Shown here: one piece after another, positions 35,988-43,886 of the stretch | Layout of the letters: every line of letters starts with the position of its first letter | How positions within the stretch are numbered: position 1 is the first letter of the stretch | Assembly (NCBI RefSeq): GCF_003201935.1 | Contig: NZ_QJJL01000002.1 | Coordinates: 868,001 to 932,000 of the forward strand | Length of the DNA stretch: 64,000 nt | Origin: Loktanella sp. PT4BL | GTDB taxonomy: Bacteria; Pseudomonadota; Alphaproteobacteria; Rhodobacterales; Rhodobacteraceae | Direction of reading: 5' to 3' | Notes under the pieces: model-generated | The model's input: only the letters and a program-made list of their open reading frames with translations | What the model was told of the DNA's origin: nothing | The model's database searches: none | Translations under genes and position numbers: made by a program

Positions 35988-37274
35988 ATGCGCCTTTTCC
36001 TCCCTTTCCTACTGTTTTTTGCGGTAGCGCTGCCTGCTCCGGCGCAAGAGGCCACCGGCACGATTGCCACGGAAACCTCGGCCCAGCAGGACGCGGCCAT
36101 CGCCCTGCGCATCCGTGAAATTCTTGGCGAATTGGGCAACTATGAAGACGTGACGGTCACGGTCAGCGAAGGTGTCGTGACCCTGCGGGGCACAACCACC
36201 TCTGCCGTTGAAGCGGTCGCTCTTGATCCGCTGGCCGCGCGTGTTGCGGGTGTCGTGGCCGTGCGCAACCAGGTGACCGAAACAACCGATATCGGCGACA
36301 GGCTGAACCCCGCAATCGACCGGTTCAGGGCGCGTCTGGACCAGTTTATTAACTTTGTGCCGCTCGCGCTGATCGCTGGCGCGGCCTTTGCGCTTGTGGT
36401 GTTTTTGGGCTTTGCACTGGCGCGGATGCGCCAACCGTGGGAACGGCTCGCGCCCAATACCTTTATCGCCGAGATCTACCGCCAGCTTTTGCGCATCGCT
36501 TTTGTGATCTTCGGTATCGTCATCGCGCTTGATATCCTCAATGCCACAGCGCTTCTGAGTACAATTTTGGGTGCTGCGGGTATCATCGGTCTGGCATTGG
36601 GCTTTGCGGTGCGCGACACGGTGGAGAATTTTATCGCCTCGGTCATGCTGTCATTCCGCCAACCGTTCCGCCCCAATGACACGGTCGAGATCAACGGCGA
36701 TATCGGCAAGGTCATCCGCCTGACCAGCCGCGCAACGATTCTTTTGTCCTTTGACGGCAACCACATCCGGATCCCCAATTCGTCTGTCTTCAAGAGCCGG
36801 ATCATCAATTACACCCAGAACGCCGAGCGCCGGTTCATGTTTTCGATCATGGTTGAGCGCGATACCGACCTGCAAGCGGCGCGCGCGATGGTGGAACAGA
36901 CGGTGCAGGAGCTTCCATTCATCTTGGAGGAACCTGCCGCACAAACCTGGATCGAGGCGTTGCACGCCTCTGGTGTCGAGCTTGTGGTGACAGGCTGGGT
37001 TGACCAGAACGAGACATCCATCGTGCGTGCCAAGGGTGAAGCACTGCGGCAGGTAAAGCTTGCCATACAGGCCGCCGGCATTGTGATTCCCGATGCGACG
37101 CAAGCCATCCAACTAACGAGAGAGACCAAACCGCTCCCGCAGGAGCTTCTGGAAAGCACGCAGGTCGAAACTGTCGAGGCCAGCGAAGACGCCGCTTTGG
37201 ACCGGATTGTGGACGCCGAACGGCAGGAAGAAATCACCGAAGATTTGCTGCGTCAGGACAGCATGAAAGAATAG
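35988..37274 (+). CDS. MscS-type mechanosensitive channel with N-terminal BON domain
   Basis: 428 residues. Signal peptide about 1-20 (FLLFFAVALPAPAQ), a BON domain (about 35-100, with VTVSEGVVTLRGTT), three membrane segments (about 118-140, 165-190 and 190-215) of which the last, ALGFAVRDTVENFIASVML, is the pore helix, then the MscS beta domain (PNDTVEINGDIGKV) and C-terminal cage. BON domains bind phospholipid, so the periplasmic part may link the channel to the envelope. Fusion of BON with MscS is a minority architecture. Stop TAG. Confidence 0.88.
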   Translation: MRLFLPFLLFFAVALPAPAQEATGTIATETSAQQDAAIALRIREILGELGNYEDVTVTVSEGVVTLRGTTTSAVEAVALDPLAARVAGVVAVRNQVTETTDIGDRLNPAIDRFRARLDQFINFVPLALIAGAAFALVVFLGFALARMRQPWERLAPNTFIAEIYRQLLRIAFVIFGIVIALDILNATALLSTILGAAGIIGLALGFAVRDTVENFIASVMLSFRQPFRPNDTVEINGDIGKVIRLTSRATILLSFDGNHIRIPNSSVFKSRIINYTQNAERRFMFSIMVERDTDLQAARAMVEQTVQELPFILEEPAAQTWIEALHASGVELVVTGWVDQNETSIVRAKGEALRQVKLAIQAAGIVIPDATQAIQLTRETKPLPQELLESTQVETVEASEDAALDRIVDAERQEEITEDLLRQDSMKE

Positions 37275-37337
37275 CACATTTCTTTGCAAAACGGGCTTGA
37301 ACCAATCCCGCCTTCGCAGTATCTAGCCCCACGCTGA

Positions 37338-37412
37338 TGGGATGTAGCCAAGTGGTAAGGCAACTGTTTTTGGTACAGTGTACCGTAGGTTCGAATCCTA
37401 CCATCCCAGCCA
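37338..37412 (+). tRNA. tRNA-Gln(TTG)
   Basis: 75 nt with encoded CCA. Acceptor stem TGGGATG (37338-37344) pairs with CATCCCA (37402-37408), discriminator G, CCA at 37410-37412. The anticodon loop is CTGTTTTTGGTACAG with anticodon TTG; the T-arm has GGTTCGAATCC. The U-G and acceptor pattern is that of bacterial tRNA-Gln. Confidence 0.95.
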
Positions 37413-37527
37413 GCCTTCCTCCCCTGTTTTCGCGCTGAAAGCTTTGCTCACATTTTGGGGCACGTTGAAGATACTCCGGCGCAATCACTTGGCTCCGGTC
37501 GCAACTGTATGAAAGTCCGGTGGCAGG

Positions 37528-38214
37528 TCACCCGCCGCGCAGTCCCATATCCCAAAACGCAACCTCGAGCCGTGTTGCTGTTGTGAACCGTGCCTGAAGG
37601 TTCGGCCAGCGCTGGGATGTGGTTGGGTCGGGGCCCAATCGCCGAGCGATTGCACCATCTATCATCTGACCGACTGACGCCATCACGGTTTGATATTCCG
37701 GGTCGCTGTAGGTGTCGATCCAGTCGCGGTAGGGCGTGTCCGGGGCAGCCGAGCGTGCAAGCCGCAAGCCGATTTCCCCGTAACCAAAACAACATGGGGC
37801 AAGTGCTGCCATCAGATCAAGGAAATCGCCTTGCAGCCCCGCGTCCATCACATATCGCGTGTAGGCAAGGTTTTCGAATTCCTCGACTGCGCCAAAGAGT
37901 GCCGCCTCATCAATGCCTTGGGCGGCACATGTTGTCACATGCAGCGCCATCTCGTGATTGACCAAAGCATCAACTGTGCCCGCACAAATCTTCATCTCGT
38001 CCAGCGTCTCGGCCTTGACCACGGCGAGGGACCAGGCCCGCGCAAAATGCACAAGGAAGACATAGTCCTGTACAAGGTAATGCAGGAAAGATGCGCGCGA
38101 TAAAGAACCGTTCCGCAGACCTTCGACAAAGGCATGATGGGTATAGTCGCGCCATGGACCGGGGCAACCGGCCCGCCAATGGGCAAAGGTTTCACCATAA
38201 ACGGAACCGGTCAT
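37528..38214 (-). CDS. tenA: TenA-family thiaminase II
   Basis: 228 residues, all-helical TenA fold. Family residues: YLVQDYVFLVHFARA, ENLAYTRYVMDAG and the catalytic Cys in ALAPCCFGYGEIG. TenA hydrolyses aminopyrimidine products of thiamine breakdown so that the pyrimidine can be salvaged. It is last in the thiM-thiE-thiD set; a 138-bp gap to thiD holds a small frame that ends on the tenA ATG. Confidence 0.9.
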   Translation of the reverse strand: MTGSVYGETFAHWRAGCPGPWRDYTHHAFVEGLRNGSLSRASFLHYLVQDYVFLVHFARAWSLAVVKAETLDEMKICAGTVDALVNHEMALHVTTCAAQGIDEAALFGAVEEFENLAYTRYVMDAGLQGDFLDLMAALAPCCFGYGEIGLRLARSAAPDTPYRDWIDTYSDPEYQTVMASVGQMIDGAIARRLGPDPTTSQRWPNLQARFTTATRLEVAFWDMGLRGG

Positions 38215-38345
38215 GCCACGGCCCCCGCAGAGTGGGTATCATCAGCAGTATGGCGTGACGGGAACTGACCCACATCAGCCGTAACCGTCCCGTATGTCGC
38301 ACAGCGGCCAATTTGAATTGCAGTGGTTAAAATAGTGGTTCTCAT
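38211..38345 (-). CDS. small open frame translationally coupled to tenA
   Basis: 44 residues starting MRTTILTTAIQIGRC. Its TGA overlaps the tenA ATG in an ATGA junction, and it fills the thiD-tenA gap. No hydrophobic segment, no match that I recognise, and no GG terminus, so it is not ThiS. It may be a real small protein or simply a leader whose translation couples tenA to thiD. Confidence 0.35.
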   Translation of the reverse strand: MRTTILTTAIQIGRCATYGTVTADVGQFPSRHTADDTHSAGAVA

Positions 38346-38352
38346 AGCATAC

Positions 38353-39162
38353 TCACTCTGATTTGGGGGAAAGGCTGGCAAAATGGTGTGTGGGGCCGTG
38401 GCCTTTGCCGACGGACAGGTCACCAGACCGCTCAATGGCTGTTGCGACATAGGATTTGGCGGCGGATGTGGCCTGCGCGACGCTGAGCCCTTTGGCGAGA
38501 TGTGCCGCCAAGGCAGACGAGAGCGTACAGCCGGTGCCGTGGGTATTTGCCGTTGCGGTGCGCAGGCCCTCAAACCACGTCACATCGTCATCGGTCACAA
38601 GGCAATCAGGGCTGTCCGGCCCCTCAAGATGACCGCCTTTCATCAACACGGCGGTCGCACCCAGATCACAGAGCGCCTTGCCTTGCGCTGCCATCGCATC
38701 ACGCGTGCTCGCCGTGGCAGCGCCCAGCAAATGCGCAGCTTCGGGCAGGTTCGGCGTCAGCACCGCAGCCATCGGCAAGAGCATGTCACGCAGCGTTCTT
38801 ACTGCGTCCGGTTGCAGCAATGCCGCGCCCCCTTTCGCGATCATCACAGGATCAAGCACAATTGGAGTCCCTTTGTATCCGGCCAGTGCGTCCGCCACTG
38901 CGGCTGCAATATCCGCGTTGGCGATCATCCCGATCTTGACGGCGTCCACGCGGATATCGGCAAAGACGGCTGCGATCTGGTCGTGGACAAAGGCGGGCGG
39001 CACGAGGTGGATGCCCGTGACACCCGTGGTGTTCTGCGCCGTCAAAGCCGTGATGGCAGCCATCGCAAACGCGCCACTGGCAGAAATCGCCTTGATGTCG
39101 GCCTGAATGCCGGCCCCGCCCGACGGGTCAGACCCCGCAATACTCAGCACGTTGGGTATCAT
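38353..39162 (-). CDS. thiD: hydroxymethylpyrimidine/phosphomethylpyrimidine kinase
   Basis: 269 residues from the ATG before IPNVLSIAGSDPSGGAG, a ribokinase-fold enzyme that phosphorylates HMP and HMP-P. Substrate loop GSDPSGGAGIQADIK, VLDPVMIAKGG (Mg-ATP region), and the anion hole and base in THGTGCTLSSALAA. It overlaps thiE by four bases. Confidence 0.95.
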   Translation of the reverse strand: MIPNVLSIAGSDPSGGAGIQADIKAISASGAFAMAAITALTAQNTTGVTGIHLVPPAFVHDQIAAVFADIRVDAVKIGMIANADIAAAVADALAGYKGTPIVLDPVMIAKGGAALLQPDAVRTLRDMLLPMAAVLTPNLPEAAHLLGAATASTRDAMAAQGKALCDLGATAVLMKGGHLEGPDSPDCLVTDDDVTWFEGLRTATANTHGTGCTLSSALAAHLAKGLSVAQATSAAKSYVATAIERSGDLSVGKGHGPTHHFASLSPKSE

Positions 39163-39800
39163 GCGCGGCCCTCCGGTTGGAACGTCGCGAATGCACGGGA
39201 TGCGATGCACGGGTCAGGCTGGCCGCAAATGGCAGAGACAACGGCCATGCCATCTGCACCGCTGGCAAGAACACCGCTGATATGATCGGGCTTCAGACCG
39301 CCAATCGCCACGTTCGGTATAGACGACAGCGCGACCAGCTGCGCCAAACCGTCGAAACCTATCGGCTGCGCATGATCGGTTTTTGTGGCCGTGCCAAACA
39401 CAGGGCCCAGACCGAGGTAGTCGACCAAAGAAGGATCAGCATCACGCACCGCTTGCGGCGTTTCGCACGACAGCCCGAGTATTTTGCCCGAACCCATGAT
39501 CGCGCGCGCCTGTGCAGGCGAGATATCCCCCTGCCCGATATGCGCGCCATCCGCGTTGGCCGCCGCAGCCGCCACGACATCATCATTGATCACCAGCGGC
39601 ACGCCTGACCCTTGCAAAGCGGTTTTCAGGGCGACCGCCAGATCGGTCCGCTGGGCGGTGGTGGCGTGTTTATCGCGCAACTGAACCATGCTCACACCGC
39701 CCGCCACAGCGCGGCGCACAGTCTCCACAACGCCGATCCCCGCGCAAAGCAGCGGATCGGTGACCAGATAGAGACGCAATTGTTTTCTGAGGCTTCCCAT
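39159..39800 (-). CDS. thiE: thiamine-phosphate synthase
   Basis: 213 residues, TIM barrel. YLVTD at the start, VQLRDKHAT (phosphate and substrate loop), LVINDDVVAAAAANADGAHIG minus first residues and GPVFGTATKTDH, ending with IGGLKPDHI and SGADGMAVVSAI for phosphate. It joins HMP-PP and thiazole phosphate. Overlaps thiD (4 bases) and abuts thiM (1 base). Confidence 0.94.
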   Translation of the reverse strand: MGSLRKQLRLYLVTDPLLCAGIGVVETVRRAVAGGVSMVQLRDKHATTAQRTDLAVALKTALQGSGVPLVINDDVVAAAAANADGAHIGQGDISPAQARAIMGSGKILGLSCETPQAVRDADPSLVDYLGLGPVFGTATKTDHAQPIGFDGLAQLVALSSIPNVAIGGLKPDHISGVLASGADGMAVVSAICGQPDPCIASRAFATFQPEGRA

Positions 39801-40573
39801 CAGCCGATGACCCCCGCCAGATCGTCCGGCTGGGCAGCGGCGAGTGCATCGAGGAAATGCATCTGAAAACTGCCGGGCCCATGCGCGCGCGTTGCGGCGG
39901 CGGTTCCCGCGACTTTGAAATGCGCAAGGGCTGCAAGGGCTGCATCAAAGGCAGGACCGGTCGCAGCGTAAGCCCCCATCAAAGCGGTCTGCGAACAGCC
40001 CAGCGCGGTGACCTGTGGCATCAAGACCGAGCCACCCGAGACCTCCGCCTCTCGCTTGCCATCGGTCAGGTAATCAACGGGCCCTGTGACTGCCACGACC
40101 GTGTCAAACTGCGTCGCAAGCGCCCTTGCAGCGCCCTGTGCTGCCGTCACACTGTCCCCGCTATCAACCCCTTTTCCGGCACCGGCCTCGCCCGCGAGCG
40201 CCAGTATTTCTGACGCATTGCCACGGACAATCGCGGGACGCTGGGCCAGAAGTTTCTGTGCAGCCCCCCGGCGATACGCCGAGATGAAATGCGCCACCGG
40301 ATCCAGAACCCACGGAATGTCGTGTGTGTTTGCCACCGCCGCCGCCTCTGTCATACTGGCAAACCATGGCGCGGAAATTGTCCCGATATTGATTGAAAGC
40401 CCACCGCAAAGCGGTGTGAACTCGGCCACTTCTTCGGCTGCGTGGACCATCGCAGGCGAGGCACCCGCCGCCAAAACGACGTTTGCCGCGATATTCATCG
40501 CCACATAGTTTGTCATGCAATGAACGAGGGGTTTTTCGTCCCGTAGGGCTGTCAGAAGGGCGTGTGCTACCAT
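39800..40573 (-). CDS. thiM: hydroxyethylthiazole kinase
   Basis: 257 residues from the ATG before VAHALLTALRDEKPL. A second ATG two codons upstream (40579) abuts the AAGAGGA ribosome site and is less likely. Family motifs: PLVHCMTNYVAMNIAANV, GGLSINIGTI, PWVLDPVAH and VTGPVDYLTDG. It phosphorylates salvaged thiazole alcohol. No thiC or thiG is in the window, so this operon (thiM, thiE, thiD, tenA) looks like salvage rather than full synthesis. It is under the TPP riboswitch upstream. Confidence 0.94.
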   Translation of the reverse strand: MVAHALLTALRDEKPLVHCMTNYVAMNIAANVVLAAGASPAMVHAAEEVAEFTPLCGGLSINIGTISAPWFASMTEAAAVANTHDIPWVLDPVAHFISAYRRGAAQKLLAQRPAIVRGNASEILALAGEAGAGKGVDSGDSVTAAQGAARALATQFDTVVAVTGPVDYLTDGKREAEVSGGSVLMPQVTALGCSQTALMGAYAATGPAFDAALAALAHFKVAGTAAATRAHGPGSFQMHFLDALAAAQPDDLAGVIG

Positions 40574-40580
40574 AGTCATT

Positions 40581-40605
40581 CCTCTTTTTTGCAGGCAAAA
40601 AGAGG
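40581..40605 (-). promoter_or_regulatory. hairpin covering the thiM ribosome-binding site
   Basis: On the minus strand CCTCTTTTT (40597-40605) pairs with the RBS-containing AAAAAAGAGG (40581-40590) around a 6-base loop, just before the thiM ATG. It would hide the Shine-Dalgarno sequence, so the TPP riboswitch probably acts on translation; the flanking CATAGT/ACTATG also extends the pairing. Confidence 0.65.
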
Positions 40606-40635
40606 GACTATGTATGCAGCGCAAAGAAACATACG

Positions 40636-40703
40636 ACCTCCCTCCGCCAGCATTATCTGGTTCAGGTTCAAAGGGTACATCTCAGCCTTTCGGCGCCCCT
40701 GGT
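40636..40703 (-). ncRNA. TPP riboswitch (THI element)
   Basis: On the minus strand the conserved TPP aptamer is complete: AGGGGCGCC, then GCTGAGATGTACCC, then CTTTGAACCTGAACCAGAT and ATGCTGGCGGAGGGA. P1 is closed by ACC (40701-40703) with GGT (40636-40638). It lies about 60 bases before the thiM ATG and should switch off the thiamine salvage operon when thiamine pyrophosphate is plentiful. Confidence 0.96.
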
Positions 40704-40710
40704 GAGTAGA

Positions 40711-40739
40711 TGGCTATTGGTTTTCGCGCCGCTCGTCAA
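40711..40739 (-). promoter_or_regulatory. putative promoter of the thiamine salvage operon
   Basis: On the minus strand TTGACG (40739-40734) and TAGCCA (40716-40711) are 17 bp apart, directly before the riboswitch. An inverted repeat ACGTGCG/CGCACGT (40756-40762 and 40779-40785) lies just upstream. The -10 is poor, so this is tentative. No gene is seen from here to 40960. Confidence 0.35.
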
Positions 40740-40960
40740 ACAGTATGAAACGCTTACGTGCGACATGCGGACATACGCCGCACGTCATGGTCGCATCGTT
40801 TCATGCGCACAGCAAACCTTGCTGCTCTGCACTGCAGATGGCTGCGCCCCGCCCTGTGCGACATTACAATTTCGCACGGGTGTCAGGCGATATCTGCAAC
40901 CGCCGAACGGGATCGTGCAGCTGTCAAAAGACTGTTACAATCAGGGCACCAAAGGCAGCA

Positions 40961-40996
40961 AATAAAATAAAACCCCCGGCGGTAACGCCGGAGGTC
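40961..40996 (-). terminator. intrinsic terminator for the 41112-41372 gene
   Basis: Minus-strand hairpin CTCCGGCG-TTAC-CGCCGGGG (40974-40993) followed by TTTTATTTTATT (40972-40961). It is about 115 bases after the stop of the small membrane-protein gene. Confidence 0.75.
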
Positions 40997-41111
40997 TGTG
41001 TGATCTTGATTGCTAAGCTGCCGTGTTATTTAACATTATTGGATTCATGAGAAGGCTAGTCAATCCGCGCTGTGCAGTCGCTTTATCCTAAAACTATTCG
41101 ATTGAAGACGA

Positions 41112-41372
41112 CTACTTATCGCCTAGCTCGCTCTCGCTTTCGCCGCCGCTGTCGCCACTGTCACGCGAGGCCAGACCGACAAACAGCGCCACAACAGCAA
41201 CGGGAATAACCCAGCTGGGAATACTGCCGGCAGCAGGTGCAACCTCGACCGGATCTTCTACGACAACAGGCGCTTCTACGATCTCGTCGGCCAAGCCACC
41301 AGCCGTTGCAGCTGTTCCCGATAACGCAATCGCCGTCGCGGCGGTGAGCGTGGCCTTAAAACGTTTAAGCAT
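41112..41372 (-). CDS. small exported single-pass membrane protein, unknown
   Basis: 86 residues from the ATG before LKRFKATLTAATAIAL; a GTG three codons upstream sits inside the ribosome site AAGGGTG. Signal peptide about 1-24 (SGTAATAGG), an acidic valine- and proline-rich stretch (EAPVVVEDPVEVAP), one membrane segment (IPSWVIPVAVVALFVGLA) and a short Ser/Gly/Glu/Asp tail. Such proteins recur in Rhodobacteraceae, with no known role to my knowledge. It is divergent from the ligase/GNAT/ACP cassette across an AT-rich 167-bp gap. Confidence 0.65.
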   Translation of the reverse strand: MLKRFKATLTAATAIALSGTAATAGGLADEIVEAPVVVEDPVEVAPAAGSIPSWVIPVAVVALFVGLASRDSGDSGGESESELGDK

Positions 41373-41539
41373 ATTGATCACCCTTATTTTTATAATCTTT
41401 GCGCATTATATGATAAGCAAAAGGCTTACTTGAAGCAAGAAAAAGTTAACGATAGTAAAGATAACAGCATACTAAGGTTTCAACTTATTCGTCCCGAGGC
41501 ACGTTGACACTAGGATGGCAAAAAGGGCGTTTCAAATTG

Positions 41540-42949
41540 ATGGCAGAAGTAGACGACGCCTTGCGCAACCTCATATCTGGACCCGCGCGCATGACCTGTG
41601 TCAGGTCCGGTCGTACGGTTGATCGTCCCGCGTTCGGGCAGCTGGTTGATGCCCGTGCAACGGAGATCAAAAAGCACATACCGCCAAGCCCTGCCCGCAT
41701 CGTCATTGCGATAAATGACCCCATCGACTGCCTTGTCAGCCTCTTTGCTGTCTGGCAGTGCGGCAGATGCGCTGTCATGGTCAATCCGGACATCAAAGAC
41801 AAGGAACGGGGAAATGTGATCGCAAGCACTGGCGCATCGCTATGGCTTGAAGACGGCCACGCGGTTCAGCCCCTTGCCTTTGATCCTCGCGATGATGACA
41901 TCAAGAACGCCGCACTCATTTTGATGACGTCAGGTACGACAGGCGTGCCCAAAGGCGTGACCCATAGTCTTGCCGGACTGCAGGCGCGACTTGAAGAAAA
42001 CCTCAAGGCGATCGGTCCAGCGGCGCTGCAGCGGACCCTTTGCACCCTGCCCCTGTTCTTCGGCCACGGGCTGATTGGAAACGCGCTCACGGCACTCTAC
42101 GCAGGACAGCATCTCTTTCTTTGGCCCAAGGTGCAGATGAACGAACTTTCCTCTTTTGGGGCCACTCTCGATAGCAACGGGATTACGTTCTTCAGTTCCG
42201 TTCCATCATTCTGGCGTATGCTTCTGGCAGTATCCTTCCCGCCAAAAGCGCCGATGCAGCGCGTCCACGTCGGTTCAGCGCCGCTATCGGCGGACCTGTG
42301 GCGGAAAATCGGTGAATGGTGCGGGACCGGAAATGTCTTTAACACATACGGGATGACAGAAACCGCAAACTGGATTTCCGGCGGAGCCTTCGGTGAAACC
42401 GAAAGCACCGACGGCTATGTCGGCCGCCCTTGGGGTGGTGAATTCAGGGTTCTCCGCGACGGGCATCTGCATGACACTGGCGAGGGGGAAATCGCCGTCA
42501 AGAGCCCGGGCCAGATGCTGGGTTTCTGGCGCGATGCAGACAAGACGCGCGAAACGATGATGGACGGTTTTTTGCTGACAGGCGATCTGGGGCAGCTCTC
42601 GGCTGACCAGTCACTCCGGCTGGTCGGACGCAGCAAGAACGAAATCAACATCGCGGGGATCAAGGTCCTTGCCGAAGAAGTTGACATGCTGCTTGAGTCA
42701 CATCCAGACGTTGCGGAAGCCTGTAGTTTCGGTATTCCGGATGCCGTTTCAGGCGAGCGCGTCGCAGCGATCGTCCGGGCACGCACCCCTGATCTGCTTG
42801 CACAGGATCTGATCCTGTGGTGCCGACAGAACGCGCGGGCGGACGCGGTGCCTTCCAAGATTGAAATTGTTGATGAAATCCCCAAGAATGACCGTGGTAA
42901 GATTGCAAGAGTGGATGTCAAAGCAAGGATGATTGCCAAATGGTCCTGA
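41540..42949 (+). CDS. acyl/aryl-adenylating ligase (ANL superfamily)
   Basis: 469 residues from the ATG before AEVDDALRN. ANL core motifs: LILMTSGTTGVPKGVTHS (A3 loop), FNTYGMTETANW (A5), LLTGDLGQLS (A7), GRSKNEINIAGIKV (A8 hinge) and the catalytic Lys in PKNDRGKIARVD (A10). It activates a carboxylate as acyl-AMP for transfer to CoA or a carrier protein. The N-terminal part is shorter than in typical acyl-CoA synthetases. The GNAT gene starts inside its last codons and an ACP gene follows, so a carrier-protein acceptor is likely. Confidence 0.88.
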   Translation: MAEVDDALRNLISGPARMTCVRSGRTVDRPAFGQLVDARATEIKKHIPPSPARIVIAINDPIDCLVSLFAVWQCGRCAVMVNPDIKDKERGNVIASTGASLWLEDGHAVQPLAFDPRDDDIKNAALILMTSGTTGVPKGVTHSLAGLQARLEENLKAIGPAALQRTLCTLPLFFGHGLIGNALTALYAGQHLFLWPKVQMNELSSFGATLDSNGITFFSSVPSFWRMLLAVSFPPKAPMQRVHVGSAPLSADLWRKIGEWCGTGNVFNTYGMTETANWISGGAFGETESTDGYVGRPWGGEFRVLRDGHLHDTGEGEIAVKSPGQMLGFWRDADKTRETMMDGFLLTGDLGQLSADQSLRLVGRSKNEINIAGIKVLAEEVDMLLESHPDVAEACSFGIPDAVSGERVAAIVRARTPDLLAQDLILWCRQNARADAVPSKIEIVDEIPKNDRGKIARVDVKARMIAKWS

Positions 42950-43554
42950 AACTCATGCGCCGAAAAGAGCCCCCTGATCCTTATCTGTGCAAGCCGATCA
43001 TTACCGATCGCTTCAATCTGGTGAACTGTACGCGTCAGCAAGCCATCAAATCCACAGCACCCTGGCGGACCGACAGTGAAATTCTGCATAACCTGATGAT
43101 GCCCAAGGCAGCCTACACCGACTTTCAGTGGGTCAAGGTCATCGGGCGGCCAGATGGCCACTCGCGGTTCTTTCATGCGATTGTTGCGAAAGAGATCAAA
43201 GGAACGATCGGCACACATAGGGTGACAATCGACAGGTCAGGCAATGCAAGCCTTGCACTCGTCATCCATGCGCGGAGTTGGTGGGGCAAGGATGTCTTTG
43301 AAGAGGTCCGTACAGGAATCATGGATCACTTTAGCGCCTCTGACCGCGTTGTCCGGTTTCAGGGGCGTGTGCTCAGTCGCAACTTCAGTTCAATCTACAA
43401 TTACAACAAGATGGGGTTCCGCATGATCGGCTATGATCGCAAGGCGTGGCTATCCCCCGTCACAGACGAGCATTGCGATACAATCTATTACGAGATGCTG
43501 GCAGAAGACTGGCAAAAGAAACGCAACGGACAGGACAAGACAGATGCACAGTGA
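42940..43554 (+). CDS. GNAT-family N-acyltransferase
   Basis: 204 residues. The C-terminal half shows the GNAT pattern: GNASLALVIHARSWWGKDVF (start of the cofactor loop region), then helix and RNFSSIYNYNKMGFRMIGYD, the conserved N-x-x-S/A...K-x-G-F motif. The N-terminal part (about 1-70) is not one I recognise. It overlaps the ligase gene by 10 bases and the ACP gene by 11, so the three are strictly co-translated. It probably moves an acyl group from the carrier protein to an amine; acetyl-CoA use is the alternative. Confidence 0.75.
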   Translation: MVLKLMRRKEPPDPYLCKPIITDRFNLVNCTRQQAIKSTAPWRTDSEILHNLMMPKAAYTDFQWVKVIGRPDGHSRFFHAIVAKEIKGTIGTHRVTIDRSGNASLALVIHARSWWGKDVFEEVRTGIMDHFSASDRVVRFQGRVLSRNFSSIYNYNKMGFRMIGYDRKAWLSPVTDEHCDTIYYEMLAEDWQKKRNGQDKTDAQ

Positions 43555-43765
43555 GGCCGTCTCGATCATCGCCAAAGCGCTTGGTGTGAGCGAAGAGAGC
43601 ATCACCGCAGAAACGAGCCTGATGACGACCACGGAATGGGATAGTCTGGCACATTTCCGCATTGTCTTGTCTCTGGAAGAAAGACTTGGGCGTCCGCTCG
43701 ACCCTGTCGAAATCACAACTCTGATAGATTTCTCTGCGGTAATGACGCTCTTGGACCACGCCTAG
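43544..43765 (+). CDS. acyl carrier protein
   Basis: 73 residues from the ATG before HSEAVSIIAKALG. The four-helix carrier-protein fold is recognisable, with EWDSLAHFRIVLSLEERLG: the Ser of DSL is the phosphopantetheine site. Not the fatty-acid synthase ACP (which is linked to fab genes and has DSLDTVEL). Dedicated ACP for the ligase and GNAT upstream. The stop is TAG. Confidence 0.88.
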   Translation: MHSEAVSIIAKALGVSEESITAETSLMTTTEWDSLAHFRIVLSLEERLGRPLDPVEITTLIDFSAVMTLLDHA

Positions 43766-43886
43766 CGCCCCTGTCGTTAACAGAGGGCCCGCATGCCTTG
43801 AACGGTAATGGGAAGGCACAGCATTGGCAGCCCAAGCAGGCCTTTTCTTCGGGCAATAATCCCGCATATGGCACGCTCCCAAAGAC

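Noticed and set aside
37234-37488. Minus-strand frame with MVGFEPTVHCTKNSC
   Set aside because: It is the antisense of tRNA-Gln; such peptides are a known annotation artefact across tRNA genes.
40702-41050. Three overlapping plus-strand frames
   Set aside because: Cys/Arg-rich translations without domain or ribosome site, crossing the terminator of the opposite strand and the promoter of the thiamine operon.
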